Under the pieces are notes generated by a model, which searched no databases, was not told the origin of the DNA, and worked only from the letters and a program-made list of their open reading frames with translations. From Acidobacteriota bacterium (GTDB lineage: Bacteria; Acidobacteriota; Holophagae; Acanthopleuribacterales; Acanthopleuribacteraceae), in the NCBI GenBank assembly GCA_030066195.1, contig JASJCB010000080.1, forward strand, positions 1 to 54,328: DNA of 54,328 bases. The letters run 5' to 3'. Below, piece after piece: positions 34,583 through 42,946 of the stretch. The position numbers and the translations under genes are program-made. The first letter of the stretch is position 1. Every line of letters starts with the position of its first letter.

Positions 34583-35203
34583 CTAGTTCTCCAACTCTTC
34601 GGCTTCCAGGAAAACGGTCATGCGCACCAGGTCTGCCAGGGAATCGGCGCCCATCTTGGACATGACTCTTGCCCGGTGGAACTCGACGGTGCGCTCGGCA
34701 ATTCCCAGCTCCATGGCAATCACCTTGTTGGCCATGCCCTGAATCAAAAGACCTAAAACTTCGCGCTCACGGCCGGTCAGCTTGTCCAGGCGTTCGCGGG
34801 TCACCCGCTCCTTTTCGCCGCGTTCCGCCATGGTGCGGTCGCGGGCCATGGCCTCGTTGATTTTGTCCAGGAACTCATTGTCCTTCAGGGGCTTTTCCAG
34901 GAAGTCCAGAGCGCCCTTGCGCATGGCTTCCACGGCCATTTTGACATCGGCATAGGCGCTGATCAGAATCAGCGGCAGGGTGGTTCCGGTTTCTTTCATC
35001 TTTTCTTGCAGAGCCAGGCCGCTCATACCGCGCATGCGAATGTCCGAAACCACACATCCGCGCAACTCGGGCGTACATTCGGCTAAAAAAGCCTCCGCAC
35101 CGGCATAGCTTTTAACCGGCAGGCCGATCGATTCAACCAAAACTTCCATATGACGGCGCAGAAGATCATCATCGTCTATCAGGTAGACGGTTTCTTCGCT
35201 CAT
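34583..35203 (-). CDS. FixJ-type response regulator (REC-LuxR HTH)
   Basis: 206 aa. Receiver domain with the DDDD acidic cluster at residues 10-13, phosphoacceptor Asp54 (VVSDIRMRGMSG) and a lysine in LEKPLKDNE. The C-terminal ~65 residues carry a LuxR/GerE helix-turn-helix (LTGREREVLGLLIQGMANKVIAMELGIAERTVEFHRARVMSKMG pattern, residues ~140-190). FixJ/TodT-type regulators activate transcription on phosphorylation. No cognate kinase is next to it, so it may be an orphan or respond to a distant kinase. It is divergent from the FHA gene and 60 bp upstream of the six-cysteine peptide gene, which it may control or share a transcript with. Confidence 0.9.
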   Translation of the reverse strand: MSEETVYLIDDDDLLRRHMEVLVESIGLPVKSYAGAEAFLAECTPELRGCVVSDIRMRGMSGLALQEKMKETGTTLPLILISAYADVKMAVEAMRKGALDFLEKPLKDNEFLDKINEAMARDRTMAERGEKERVTRERLDKLTGREREVLGLLIQGMANKVIAMELGIAERTVEFHRARVMSKMGADSLADLVRMTVFLEAEELEN

Positions 35204-35571
35204 GCCGAACGCCCCCTTTGTGACTTAAAGAATCGGTCAGACGGTCAAAAGGAATTGTAAGTTCATCATTCAAGCAGAACACGTGACACCCTACCTCCAA
35301 GGACACCAGGGCTTGACGGGCTTGAGGTATAGCAAAGTCAGCCTAGCACCTTGCATTCTTAGTGTCAAGCAGTAGACTTTGCACCAGTTAGGTATTATTT
35401 TCAACCCAATCTTTCGCGACGATGCCATGTCTTTGCAGCTTACAAACCATTTATTGGTTTTATGTTAACACAACATATTCCGGGCACGGCGAATATCATG
35501 TCCACGGGCGCCTCGCCCCGGCATATCGCCCGACAGGTAAGGCATTTGGACGCATCAACCGTTTGTTTCCG
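35204..35571. other. Divergent intergenic region, FixJ-type regulator versus FHA gene
   Basis: About 370 bp without a gene, rich in AT from ~35380. It must hold the minus-strand promoter of the regulator, but no match good enough to call was found there. The plus-strand promoter of the FHA gene is at 35572-35599. Confidence 0.5.
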
Positions 35572-35599
35572 TTGCGAACGTTGAACCTATGAGTATAAT
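35572..35599 (+). promoter_or_regulatory. Sigma-70-type promoter of the FHA-RDD gene
   Basis: TTGCGA (35572-35577) and a perfect TATAAT (35594-35599) are spaced by 16 bp. Transcription would start near 35606. The ATG codons at 35589 and 35598 lie within or before this promoter, so translation must begin at the next in-frame ATG, 35637. Confidence 0.6.
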
Positions 35600-35636
35600 G
35601 GTTCATGATATTATTTTGTGTTCAGGGAATAGATAT

Positions 35637-36620
35637 ATGGCTCCACCGGTTCTTAAAAGAAAGTTGCAAGGCGGCGGCTACCAAACCTACGAATTGACCG
35701 AACAGGTCACCACCTTGGGCCGCAGTAAATCTTGCACGATTATGATCAACGACTCCAGCCTTTCGCGCCTACACATCCGCCTGGAAAATCGCGACGGCCG
35801 CATCTTCCTGGTGGATAACAACTCCAGCAACGGTACCTTTCTCAACCGCCGCAAGGTCACCGAGGCGCTGCTCAAAGACGGCGACACCATCATGACCGGC
35901 CGGGTCAACTTCATTTTCAGCGCGGCGGAAGACAAAGAGGGTGAGCGAACTCAGCCCTTGTCGCTGGTCAACGAGCCGGAGGTCACCAACACCGTCGCCA
36001 TGTCGGTCCCCGATGTCCCGGAGCAGGAATCCTTGCCCCCGGGCGCCAATCTGGAATTCGATTCGCTGGACAGCGATCTGAAAATGCCGCCTCCTCCGCC
36101 GCCCCCTATGGCGCCGCCGGCGGCCATGCAACCGCCGCCGGCCATGCAACCGCCCCCCGCCATGCAGGCACCGCCCCCCATGCCCGGCGCTCAATTCAAG
36201 CAAACCGCCTCGACCTCTACCCAGCCCGCATCTGTGACCCGGCGATTCCTGGCCAATGTGATTGACTTCGGCGTCAACTTTGCCCTGATTTTGCCGTCTG
36301 TCCTCTTCTCCCTTTTGGGAATGGGCCTCGTTTCCTCATTGTTCTCCCTGGTCGGCGGGCTTGCCGGTCTGGCACATATCGTGGCCGGTTGGATGCTCTA
36401 CGGCAAAACGGTGGGCAAACACTTCATGGGTCTGCAAATCATCGCCGACGACGACCCGGGCCGTCAGGGACTGGAACCCAAGACCCTGGCCATGCGCATT
36501 CTGGGCTGCATCATCTGTACGCTGCCTTGCTTCCTGGGCTTTTTGACCGTGGTGATCGGCGACGATGATCGCGGCCTGCATAACAAGATTGCCGGTACAC
36601 GCGTCATCTCGGTTAACTGA
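35637..36620 (+). CDS. FHA domain and RDD membrane protein
   Basis: 327 aa from ATG 35637; the promoter rules out earlier ATGs. The FHA domain (about residues 5-95) has the phosphothreonine-binding signature GRSKSCTIMINDSSLSRLH with the NSSNGTFLN loop, so it should bind phosphorylated partners. A proline- and methionine-rich linker (~135-180, repeated PPPAMQ) leads to an RDD domain (~195-320) with three hydrophobic segments. FHA proteins commonly read out Ser/Thr kinases, and the kinase at 18488 is a candidate in the same genome region, though unlinked. Membrane location is inferred from the RDD helices. dcd follows 57 bp on. Confidence 0.85.
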   Translation: MAPPVLKRKLQGGGYQTYELTEQVTTLGRSKSCTIMINDSSLSRLHIRLENRDGRIFLVDNNSSNGTFLNRRKVTEALLKDGDTIMTGRVNFIFSAAEDKEGERTQPLSLVNEPEVTNTVAMSVPDVPEQESLPPGANLEFDSLDSDLKMPPPPPPPMAPPAAMQPPPAMQPPPAMQAPPPMPGAQFKQTASTSTQPASVTRRFLANVIDFGVNFALILPSVLFSLLGMGLVSSLFSLVGGLAGLAHIVAGWMLYGKTVGKHFMGLQIIADDDPGRQGLEPKTLAMRILGCIICTLPCFLGFLTVVIGDDDRGLHNKIAGTRVISVN

Positions 36621-36677
36621 ACCCGCGGCGGATTCCCCCAGTCCGCCTATTTCCAAATACACATCCAGGTGGTTTCC

Positions 36678-37199
36678 ATGATCTTATCCGGGCCCGAAAT
36701 CAAAAAACGCATGGGAAAGGACATCTTCATCGATCCCTTCGATCCATCGCGCGTGAATCCCAACAGTTACAACCTGACCCTGCACCACGAACTGGTTACC
36801 TACGACGAAGAAGTGTTGGACATGAGCAAGCCCAACAAAACCCACCAATTGACCATTCCCGAGGAAGGCCTGGTGCTGACGCCCCATAAACTCTACCTGG
36901 GCCGCACCCTGGAGCACACGGAAACGCAAAACCTGGTGCCCATGCTGGAAGGCCGCTCGTCAGTGGGTCGCTTGGGATTGTTCGTTCATGTCACGGCGGG
37001 ATTCGGCGACGTGGGGTTCAAGGGCTTCTGGACCCTGGAAATCTTTGCTGTACAGCCCATCCGCATCTTCCGCGGAGTAGAGATCTGCCAGATTTTCTAC
37101 CATACCATCGAGGGCGATATGATCACCTACCAGGGCGGCAAGTACCAGAATAACAAGGGCATTCAGCCCAGCATGTTGTATAAGGACTTCCAGAAATAA
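36678..37199 (+). CDS. dcd: dCTP deaminase
   Basis: 173 aa from ATG 36678 (AGGTGG upstream); residues MILSGPEIKKRM match the usual N-terminus. Conserved motifs: NPNSYNLTL, the nucleotide-binding MLEGRSSVGRLGLFVHVTAGFGD and the catalytic Glu in GFKGFWTLE. The enzyme deaminates dCTP to dUTP for thymidylate synthesis; length is within the normal range for the family. It is probably transcribed with the FHA-RDD gene. The end of the gene overlaps the U-tract of a minus-strand terminator (37194-37203). Confidence 0.92.
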   Translation: MILSGPEIKKRMGKDIFIDPFDPSRVNPNSYNLTLHHELVTYDEEVLDMSKPNKTHQLTIPEEGLVLTPHKLYLGRTLEHTETQNLVPMLEGRSSVGRLGLFVHVTAGFGDVGFKGFWTLEIFAVQPIRIFRGVEICQIFYHTIEGDMITYQGGKYQNNKGIQPSMLYKDFQK

Positions 37200-37229
37200 A
37201 AAAGGCGCCGATTGAACCAACCGCGCCTT
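37194..37229 (-). terminator. Intrinsic terminator for minus-strand transcription
   Basis: On the minus strand AAGGCGC (37229-37223) pairs with GCGCCTT (37208-37202) around a 14-base loop, followed by TTTTTTATTT over the dcd stop codon. It would end transcription from priA or from an RNA gene in 37230-37507. Confidence 0.55.
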
Positions 37230-37507
37230 GAAAGATTCGAAATTCGTCGCAAACAGCTTGTGGCTGCCGTCCGCAATGTTTACCGGTAAGCGTTTTTCAC
37301 CCCGCCTTCCGGTCCAGGTAGTTGCGTTTTTCATCATTTCGAGCCGTCGGGCTGCCCCGACATCGGCCCCCGGACGCGTGAAGCCCTGCGCCCGAGTTAA
37401 CTCTATATTACGTCTTTGTAAGTCCTTTGGGAATTTGTGGGATCTACCGGAAATCACCAGGGATTCCCACAGTCTGTATGGGCAGTTTCCCCAGGTTACG
37501 ACCCGAA
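37230..37507. other. Gene-free region between dcd and priA, possibly structured RNA
   Basis: About 280 bp with no convincing reading frame. On the minus strand it contains two copies of TGAAAAACGC 34 bp apart (37290-37299 and 37324-37333 on the plus strand as GCGTTTTTCA), a TTACCGGTAA palindrome (37280-37289) and GC-rich inverted segments. It ends in the terminator at 37194-37229. It could be the untranslated 3' end of priA or an independent small RNA. I do not recognise a known RNA family. Confidence 0.35.
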
Positions 37508-39979
37508 CTAAAAAAACTGGTACGGGTCGATATCCAGGATGACCGCGGTCAACGGCAGCATTTTGCGTTTGACCACCACCTCGGTGACAACCGCATCAGC
37601 TACCCGGTGCAGAGCGACACGCTTCGGCGATTTCAACACGATCTGGAAACGGTAGGCATTTTTGATCTTGCCGATCGGCGCCCGAGACGGACCAAGCACC
37701 ACCAGGTCCGCCTTCTTGCGGAAGCGCATCAGTTGGTCGGCCATCCATTCGATGACGCCCCGCGCCTTTTCCGGGTCCTCGTGCGTCACCATGATCGCCG
37801 CCATGGCCGCGAAGGGACTGTAGAACATGTGTTCCCGGTAGCGCAGTTCCCGGTCCAAGAAACCCAGGTAGTCGTGTTTGGCCGCGTTGGTGATACTGTA
37901 GTGATCCGGCATGTAGGTTTGAATGACCACCGAACCCGGGTTCTCGCCGCGCCCGCTGCGGCCCGCGACCTGGGTCAACAGTTGAAAGGTTACCTCCGCC
38001 GAGCGGAAATCGGGCATGCGCAGACCCTGATCCGCATTGATAATGCCCACCAGCGTGACATTGGGGAAATCGTGACCCTTGGCGATCATCTGGGTGCCCA
38101 CCAGGATATGGGTTTTGCCCTTCTCGAAGGCGCTTAGGATAAGGCGGCTTGCGTCGCGATTGGTCAACCTGTCCCGGTCCAGGCGGTCGACAACGAAATC
38201 GGGGAACAGTTTTTGGATGTGGTCTTGGATCTGTTGCGTGCCCTCACCGAAGAACTGCATCATTTTGGAAGGTTGGTCGCAGGCGGGACAGCGTTGCGGT
38301 ACGGCGCGAGAAACATCGCAATAGTGACATTTAAGGGTGTGGTCGGTGCGATGGTAAGTCAGGGTGACCTCGCACTGATCGCACATCACCGCTTCGCCGC
38401 ATTTCCGGCACAGCAGGAAGCTGAAGTAGCCGCGGCGGTTCAGCAGGATCATCACCTGGCGGCCCTGTTCCAATTGCTCCCGCATGCGGGTCTGCAACAG
38501 TTCCGACAAGACCGGCCGTTTGCGCTGGGCCTTGAACTCGCTCTTCATGTCGACGATATCGACCGTCGGCAGCCTGGCGTTTGTGGCGCGTTTCTTCAGG
38601 GTCAACAGTTCCAGGCGGCCGCGCAGGTGATTATGCCAGGACTCCAAACTGGGTGTAGCCGAACCCATCACCACGGTGGCGCCCACCATATCGGCCCGCA
38701 CCAGCGCCAGGTCGCGGGCATGATAACGGATACCGTCGTTTTGCTTGTAACTCTGATCGTGTTCCTCGTCCACAATGACCAGACCCAATCGCGGCAGGGG
38801 CGCGAAGATGCCGGAGCGGGCGCCCAGCACCACGTCGACCTTACCGGCCAGAACCCGGGCCCAATCCTCGCTACGGCGGGCGGCGCCCACGGCTGAATGT
38901 AGGATGGCCAGGCGCTCGCCGAAGCGGTCCATGATGCGGCGCTGCATGAGCGGGGTCAGGGCAATCTCGGGCACCAGGAACAGCGCCTGGCGGCCTTGCT
39001 CCAGGCAATATTGAATGGCACGCAGGTAGACTTCGGTCTTGCCGGCGCCGGTGACGCCGAACATCAGGAAACCGCGGTAGGTCTGCGCCTCCAACGACCG
39101 TACCAACGCCTGGTAGGCCGTTTTCTGCTCGGGCGTCAAGATCTTGGCATTGTCGGGCTCCACGTACTGTTGCAAAACGGCCAGTTCGTGTTTGGGCACG
39201 CGCTCGCCCTTCACGTAACCGCGATGCTCCAGTTGAGCCACCGGAGCGCTCGCATTGCCGAACACCTCGTTGAGTTCGCTGACCTCGATCAGCTCGCGGG
39301 TTTGCTCACGCAGCCAGAGCAAGATTTCCTTTTGCTTTTTGGCCCGATGCAACAGGTCCGGGTCCACGCCGCCGCCCTCCGGGGTCAAGCGTACAGTGGT
39401 CACATGCGGCACACTTTCCTTCTCGCGGCCCTCGGCGATGATCTCAAGGTATCCGTCCTGCTCCCAACGGCGGATGTCGGCAAAGGGAATTTTGGCCTGC
39501 GCCTTATTTTCCCACTGTTTGCGCGTCATGGATTTGGCGCCCAAGAGGGCAAGCACCCGCGCCTCGACCGATTGTCGGGCAAATTCCTGACCGGCCGATG
39601 TCAGGCGGAAACTGGGCTCCTTTTCACTTAGGACGCCGGGCGGCATGACCAGCTTGACCGCTTCACCCAAGGGCACGCGATAATAGCGCTTCATCCAATG
39701 CAGCAGCTTGCGGATCTCCGGGGTCAGAATGCGACGACGCCCGTCGTAATTGGCCAGGACTCTGAGTTTCTTGGGTGGGTCGACCGTGTCGGCGGGATAG
39801 GCGTCGGTCATGGTCACACCGTGCATCAAGCGGGGCCCGAAGGGTACCAGCACGCGATGCCCCTCTTTGACATCCTCAGGGTTCTCGCCGGGGGGCAGTT
39901 TGTAGGTAAAGGTCTGCCGCAACGGCACGGGCACCGCCACCTCTACCAGCCAATCCTTCATTTCCTCTTCGAACAGCAT
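37508..39979 (-). CDS. priA: Primosomal replication protein N' (PriA helicase)
   Basis: 823 aa from ATG 39979. Typical PriA order: N-terminal DNA-binding domain (LVEVAVPVPLRQTFTYKLPPG), helicase Walker A GVTGAGKTEVYL, DEEH box (VDEEHDQSYKQ), the zinc-binding cysteine clusters CRKCGEAVMCDQC and CHYCDVSRAVPQRCPAC, and the C-terminal helicase motifs TQMIAKGHDFPNVTLVG and AGRSGRGENPG. It restarts stalled replication forks by loading the replisome. Length and motif set are complete. Start at 39979 is preferred to upstream 40009 because it matches family length and has AGAGG upstream. Confidence 0.92.
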   Translation of the reverse strand: MLFEEEMKDWLVEVAVPVPLRQTFTYKLPPGENPEDVKEGHRVLVPFGPRLMHGVTMTDAYPADTVDPPKKLRVLANYDGRRRILTPEIRKLLHWMKRYYRVPLGEAVKLVMPPGVLSEKEPSFRLTSAGQEFARQSVEARVLALLGAKSMTRKQWENKAQAKIPFADIRRWEQDGYLEIIAEGREKESVPHVTTVRLTPEGGGVDPDLLHRAKKQKEILLWLREQTRELIEVSELNEVFGNASAPVAQLEHRGYVKGERVPKHELAVLQQYVEPDNAKILTPEQKTAYQALVRSLEAQTYRGFLMFGVTGAGKTEVYLRAIQYCLEQGRQALFLVPEIALTPLMQRRIMDRFGERLAILHSAVGAARRSEDWARVLAGKVDVVLGARSGIFAPLPRLGLVIVDEEHDQSYKQNDGIRYHARDLALVRADMVGATVVMGSATPSLESWHNHLRGRLELLTLKKRATNARLPTVDIVDMKSEFKAQRKRPVLSELLQTRMREQLEQGRQVMILLNRRGYFSFLLCRKCGEAVMCDQCEVTLTYHRTDHTLKCHYCDVSRAVPQRCPACDQPSKMMQFFGEGTQQIQDHIQKLFPDFVVDRLDRDRLTNRDASRLILSAFEKGKTHILVGTQMIAKGHDFPNVTLVGIINADQGLRMPDFRSAEVTFQLLTQVAGRSGRGENPGSVVIQTYMPDHYSITNAAKHDYLGFLDRELRYREHMFYSPFAAMAAIMVTHEDPEKARGVIEWMADQLMRFRKKADLVVLGPSRAPIGKIKNAYRFQIVLKSPKRVALHRVADAVVTEVVVKRKMLPLTAVILDIDPYQFF

Positions 39980-40162
39980 GCTTGATGACCTCTTCAGGAC
40001 CCCGGACAATTACCGGAGCCTGCTATTATGTGCCTGAACCGGTCCCAAAGGGAACGGCGAATCGCCTGCATCGCCCCTGAACCGAGCGGCGACATCACTA
40101 ACCAGCCGGATTTGCGTCTTGATTCGAGCCGCAAGCGGTTGCATCGGTTAGAATAGGGTCAT

Positions 40163-40182
40163 GGTCTTGTGCTCACAAGACC
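40163..40182. promoter_or_regulatory. 20-bp palindrome upstream of VWFA gene
   Basis: GGTCTTGTG-CT-CACAAGACC is a perfect 9-bp inverted repeat, 31 bp before the TTG start at 40214. It could be an operator or a stem in the 5' leader. No T-run follows, so it is not a terminator. Confidence 0.5.
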
Positions 40183-40213
40183 GGGATGAGAACACCACCT
40201 CTTCGAGGGACTT

Positions 40214-42283
40214 TTGAAATTATGGATCTGGTTTTTGCCCCTGGCGGGCTTCGTTGTCCACGCCCAGGTCACCGATAGGCCGTCGGTGCCCCTACGCGAA
40301 TTGCGCGTGCATGTGGTCGACGCCCGGGGTAAGCCGGTCGTGGGGTTGGAACCGAATGCGTTTCGCGTATCCACGGGTGAGAGGCAACCGGTGAACCTGC
40401 CGATTTCCCGTTTCCAGGAGGTGGATTTCAGCGGGCGACGGGATGTAAATCCGCCGCCGCCCGACAAGGCGTTCAACAATTCCCACAAACAACGCTCCAT
40501 CGTGCTGACCCTCGACAGCAGCTATATGAACAAACCCACCTTCCGGGAATTCCAACGCGCGGCGCGATACTATATCGAGCACCTGCTGGGCCCCGGCGAC
40601 AAGGTGAAACTGGTGCATATCGACAACGGCATGATCGAATTGACCGCGTTTACCGACGATAAGCAGATCCTGTTGAGCGCCTTGGAAAAGGCGCCCTATC
40701 GCGGCAGCATGTTTCGAGACCTGAAGCAGTTGGAGCGGCGCATTATCGAAGCGGTGGTGCGGCACATGAAAGGCGACGAGGGCTTTTTCGCCAATCAGGT
40801 CAATTTCCTGGTGCAGAACAAGGAAATCCTGAAAAAGGATTATCTATATGCCTTCTACTCGCACATGTTGCTTCTGGAGCAGGACTTGCGTAACCGGGAC
40901 GGCGGACTGGCTGTCCTGTTGCTTACGGGCGGCGGGTTCGTGGAATACAACAGCCGGGGTTCCAATACCGACTCCTATATGGTTCGCCTGGGGGAGGTTT
41001 TGAACAATTCGGACATCACCGCCTACGCTCTCATGACCAATCGAGGCTTGCTGCCCTTCAACGCCATGATCAACAACAGTGATTTCGAGTTATACAATGG
41101 TCCCGACATCGACGACCTGACCCTGGCCAATACCGGCACCTACCCGCCCGGCGGCGAGACGACCAATACCTCCAATACCGTCTTCGAAAACAGCCGCCAG
41201 TTAGAGACCGCACCGCGAGAGTTGACCGAACGGACCGGCGGCATGTTGACCGTAACCCGCGCCGGCGAGTTGGACCGCGCCCTGGCCGATCTCAGCACCC
41301 GGATCGAGCACTACTACCGCCTGGCCTGGACCTTGCCCAAGAGCAGAATGAAGAACCTGAAAATAGAACTGCGCCCGGACCTTCAGAACCGGGGCTATCG
41401 CCTGTTCTACGGTCGCGAGTTCGGCGCCGGCACGCCCTACCTGAAACTAAGCGCCAGGGACCGGCGGGTGGAGTTCGAATCACTGCTGTGTTGCAGCCGA
41501 ACCTTCGTCAACCAATTGGACGCGGACTTCGGCTACGACGTCTTTCTGGGTGAGGATCGCACCTACCGCATCTCGGTTTACGCCCGCATGCCCGGCGAAA
41601 AGATGTCGGGCGCGGCGCTGGAAGTGGGCTTCGCGCTGATCAGCAAGGACAACCGCATTATCGACATCACCCAATCGGAGTTGGTGCTGCAAAAAAAGAA
41701 ACTGGACCGGGTACTCTACGATGTCTTGATTACGGAACAGGTCCCGGCGGTGGTGCGTTTCTATGTGCGCGACCTGAACAGCGGCGCCCTGAGTCTGGGC
41801 GAACTGCCCCTGGACGCGGCGCGCATCGTCAACCCCGGCGAACCCTTGAGCCAGGTGCTGTTGTCTACCACGGAATACGCACAATTGCTGGTGTTGCCGC
41901 GCCTGCACAACGAATCTCCCAAGGCGCAGCTAAGGCGCATCGAAGACCCCTTGTTCATCGGCGACCGACATTTCTTGCCGCATGTGGAGCGCCGCTTTCT
42001 CACGCCTGAACTGATTACCTTTTACTTTCATCTCTACTCAAAGAACCCGGAAAAATATGTGGTGGCGCTTTCGGTCCGCGACGGCGGCGGCCGGCATATC
42101 AACCTGGGCAGCACACTGAACCGGGTTTACGAGTACTCGGGCCGCACCTACCGCTACATGGGCTCCCTGGACACCCGCTCGCTCCCGCCGGGCGCCTATG
42201 ATCTTCTGATTGAAATCACGGACAACGAATCCGGCGACCGCTACCGCCGCACCAGCCGCTTCCAGGTCACCAAAGAGCTGTAG
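40214..42283 (+). CDS. VWFA-related Acidobacterial domain protein, secreted
   Basis: 689 aa. The start is TTG 40214, with GAGG 5 bases upstream; the nearby ATG is out of frame. A signal peptide (MKLWIWFLPLAGFVVHAQ) leads to a beta-rich N-terminal domain of the kind ELRVHVVDARGKPVVGLEPNAFRV. The VWA-like domain follows (RSIVLTLDSSYMNKPTF at about residues 93-110). The order matches TIGR03436 ('VWFA-related Acidobacterial domain'), a family named for its abundance in Acidobacteria; the MIDAS is altered (DSSY instead of DxSxS), so metal binding is uncertain. The remainder is beta-rich. Function is unknown; it is divergent from priA. Confidence 0.8.
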   Translation: MKLWIWFLPLAGFVVHAQVTDRPSVPLRELRVHVVDARGKPVVGLEPNAFRVSTGERQPVNLPISRFQEVDFSGRRDVNPPPPDKAFNNSHKQRSIVLTLDSSYMNKPTFREFQRAARYYIEHLLGPGDKVKLVHIDNGMIELTAFTDDKQILLSALEKAPYRGSMFRDLKQLERRIIEAVVRHMKGDEGFFANQVNFLVQNKEILKKDYLYAFYSHMLLLEQDLRNRDGGLAVLLLTGGGFVEYNSRGSNTDSYMVRLGEVLNNSDITAYALMTNRGLLPFNAMINNSDFELYNGPDIDDLTLANTGTYPPGGETTNTSNTVFENSRQLETAPRELTERTGGMLTVTRAGELDRALADLSTRIEHYYRLAWTLPKSRMKNLKIELRPDLQNRGYRLFYGREFGAGTPYLKLSARDRRVEFESLLCCSRTFVNQLDADFGYDVFLGEDRTYRISVYARMPGEKMSGAALEVGFALISKDNRIIDITQSELVLQKKKLDRVLYDVLITEQVPAVVRFYVRDLNSGALSLGELPLDAARIVNPGEPLSQVLLSTTEYAQLLVLPRLHNESPKAQLRRIEDPLFIGDRHFLPHVERRFLTPELITFYFHLYSKNPEKYVVALSVRDGGGRHINLGSTLNRVYEYSGRTYRYMGSLDTRSLPPGAYDLLIEITDNESGDRYRRTSRFQVTKEL

Positions 42284-42565
42284 ATTTAAAGGAACACCGC
42301 TCATGGCCCCGCTGAACTTCCCCGGGTTTAATATCAGCGACAGGCCGGTGTGAGGAAAAAGAGCACCAGATCCTATAAAGCTCGGACGATTCAAGCAGCC
42401 GGCTACTTTTGCCCCCGATAATGAATGCGTAATTGGGTAAGTCCACCTTTGAAAAGCCTGTTCATTAATAAGTTCTGAACACCGTGAAAATAGGTGCATC
42501 CTCTTAATTGCGGTGATATATTCACAAGATTTGGTAAATCCCTTCTTTTTTGAAGAAAAAAGCAA
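42284..42565. other. Gap after VWFA gene
   Basis: About 280 bp with no supportable gene. A 16-codon frame at 42303 (MAPLNFPGFN...) has a weak ribosome site but is too short to call. The stretch becomes AT-rich toward the promoter at 42566. Confidence 0.4.
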
Positions 42566-42594
42566 TTGGCAACCTATAGAGCCTGTGGTATAAG
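42566..42594 (+). promoter_or_regulatory. Sigma-70-type promoter of small secreted peptide gene
   Basis: TTGGCA (42566-42571) and TATAAG (42589-42594) with 17-bp spacing. Transcription near 42601; leader of ~46 bases before ATG 42647. Confidence 0.6.
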
Positions 42595-42646
42595 TATGGG
42601 GTTTTCAAATCACCGAATAAAAACCTTTCCTTTATGGAGGAACTCT

Positions 42647-42856
42647 ATGAGAGCTATTAAAGCCTCGATACTTTGTGTTTTGTTCGTGATGTTCGGTGCT
42701 GTATATGCCGGAACAACCATAGAAAGCACCGATTCAATATTCAATGATCCCTCATTTATCCTGGAAAATGAAGGACCGAACGGCCTGATTCATTGCCGAA
42801 TGGGTGGTGACGGGGACCCTCCCAAACCCCCGCCCGATGGTGTAGGTACGCCTTAG
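42647..42856 (+). CDS. Small secreted peptide (69 aa), Pro/Gly-rich C-terminus
   Basis: ATG 42647 has TGGAGG about 8 bases upstream and a sigma-70-type promoter behind it; a longer frame from 42566 would begin inside the -35 box. Signal peptide MRAIKASILCVLFVMFGAVYA, then a ~48-residue acidic mature part ending in CRMGGDGDPPKPPPDG, with one cysteine. It resembles short secreted or signalling peptides but no family is recognised. It is convergent with the sigma-54 activator gene (91 bp apart). A single mature cysteine would allow dimerisation or lipidation only if near the N-terminus, which it is not. Confidence 0.65.
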   Translation: MRAIKASILCVLFVMFGAVYAGTTIESTDSIFNDPSFILENEGPNGLIHCRMGGDGDPPKPPPDGVGTP

Positions 42857-42946
42857 GAGGAAAGACAATTGGATAATTCAAACGGTTCGATAAACGAGGT
42901 TTGAGGTTTGTAGGCCTTAAATGATTTCGATGGTTAAGCTCGCTTG

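Noticed and set aside
42303..42353. 16-codon frame after the VWFA gene
   Set aside because: Too short and without a recognisable peptide pattern or promoter.
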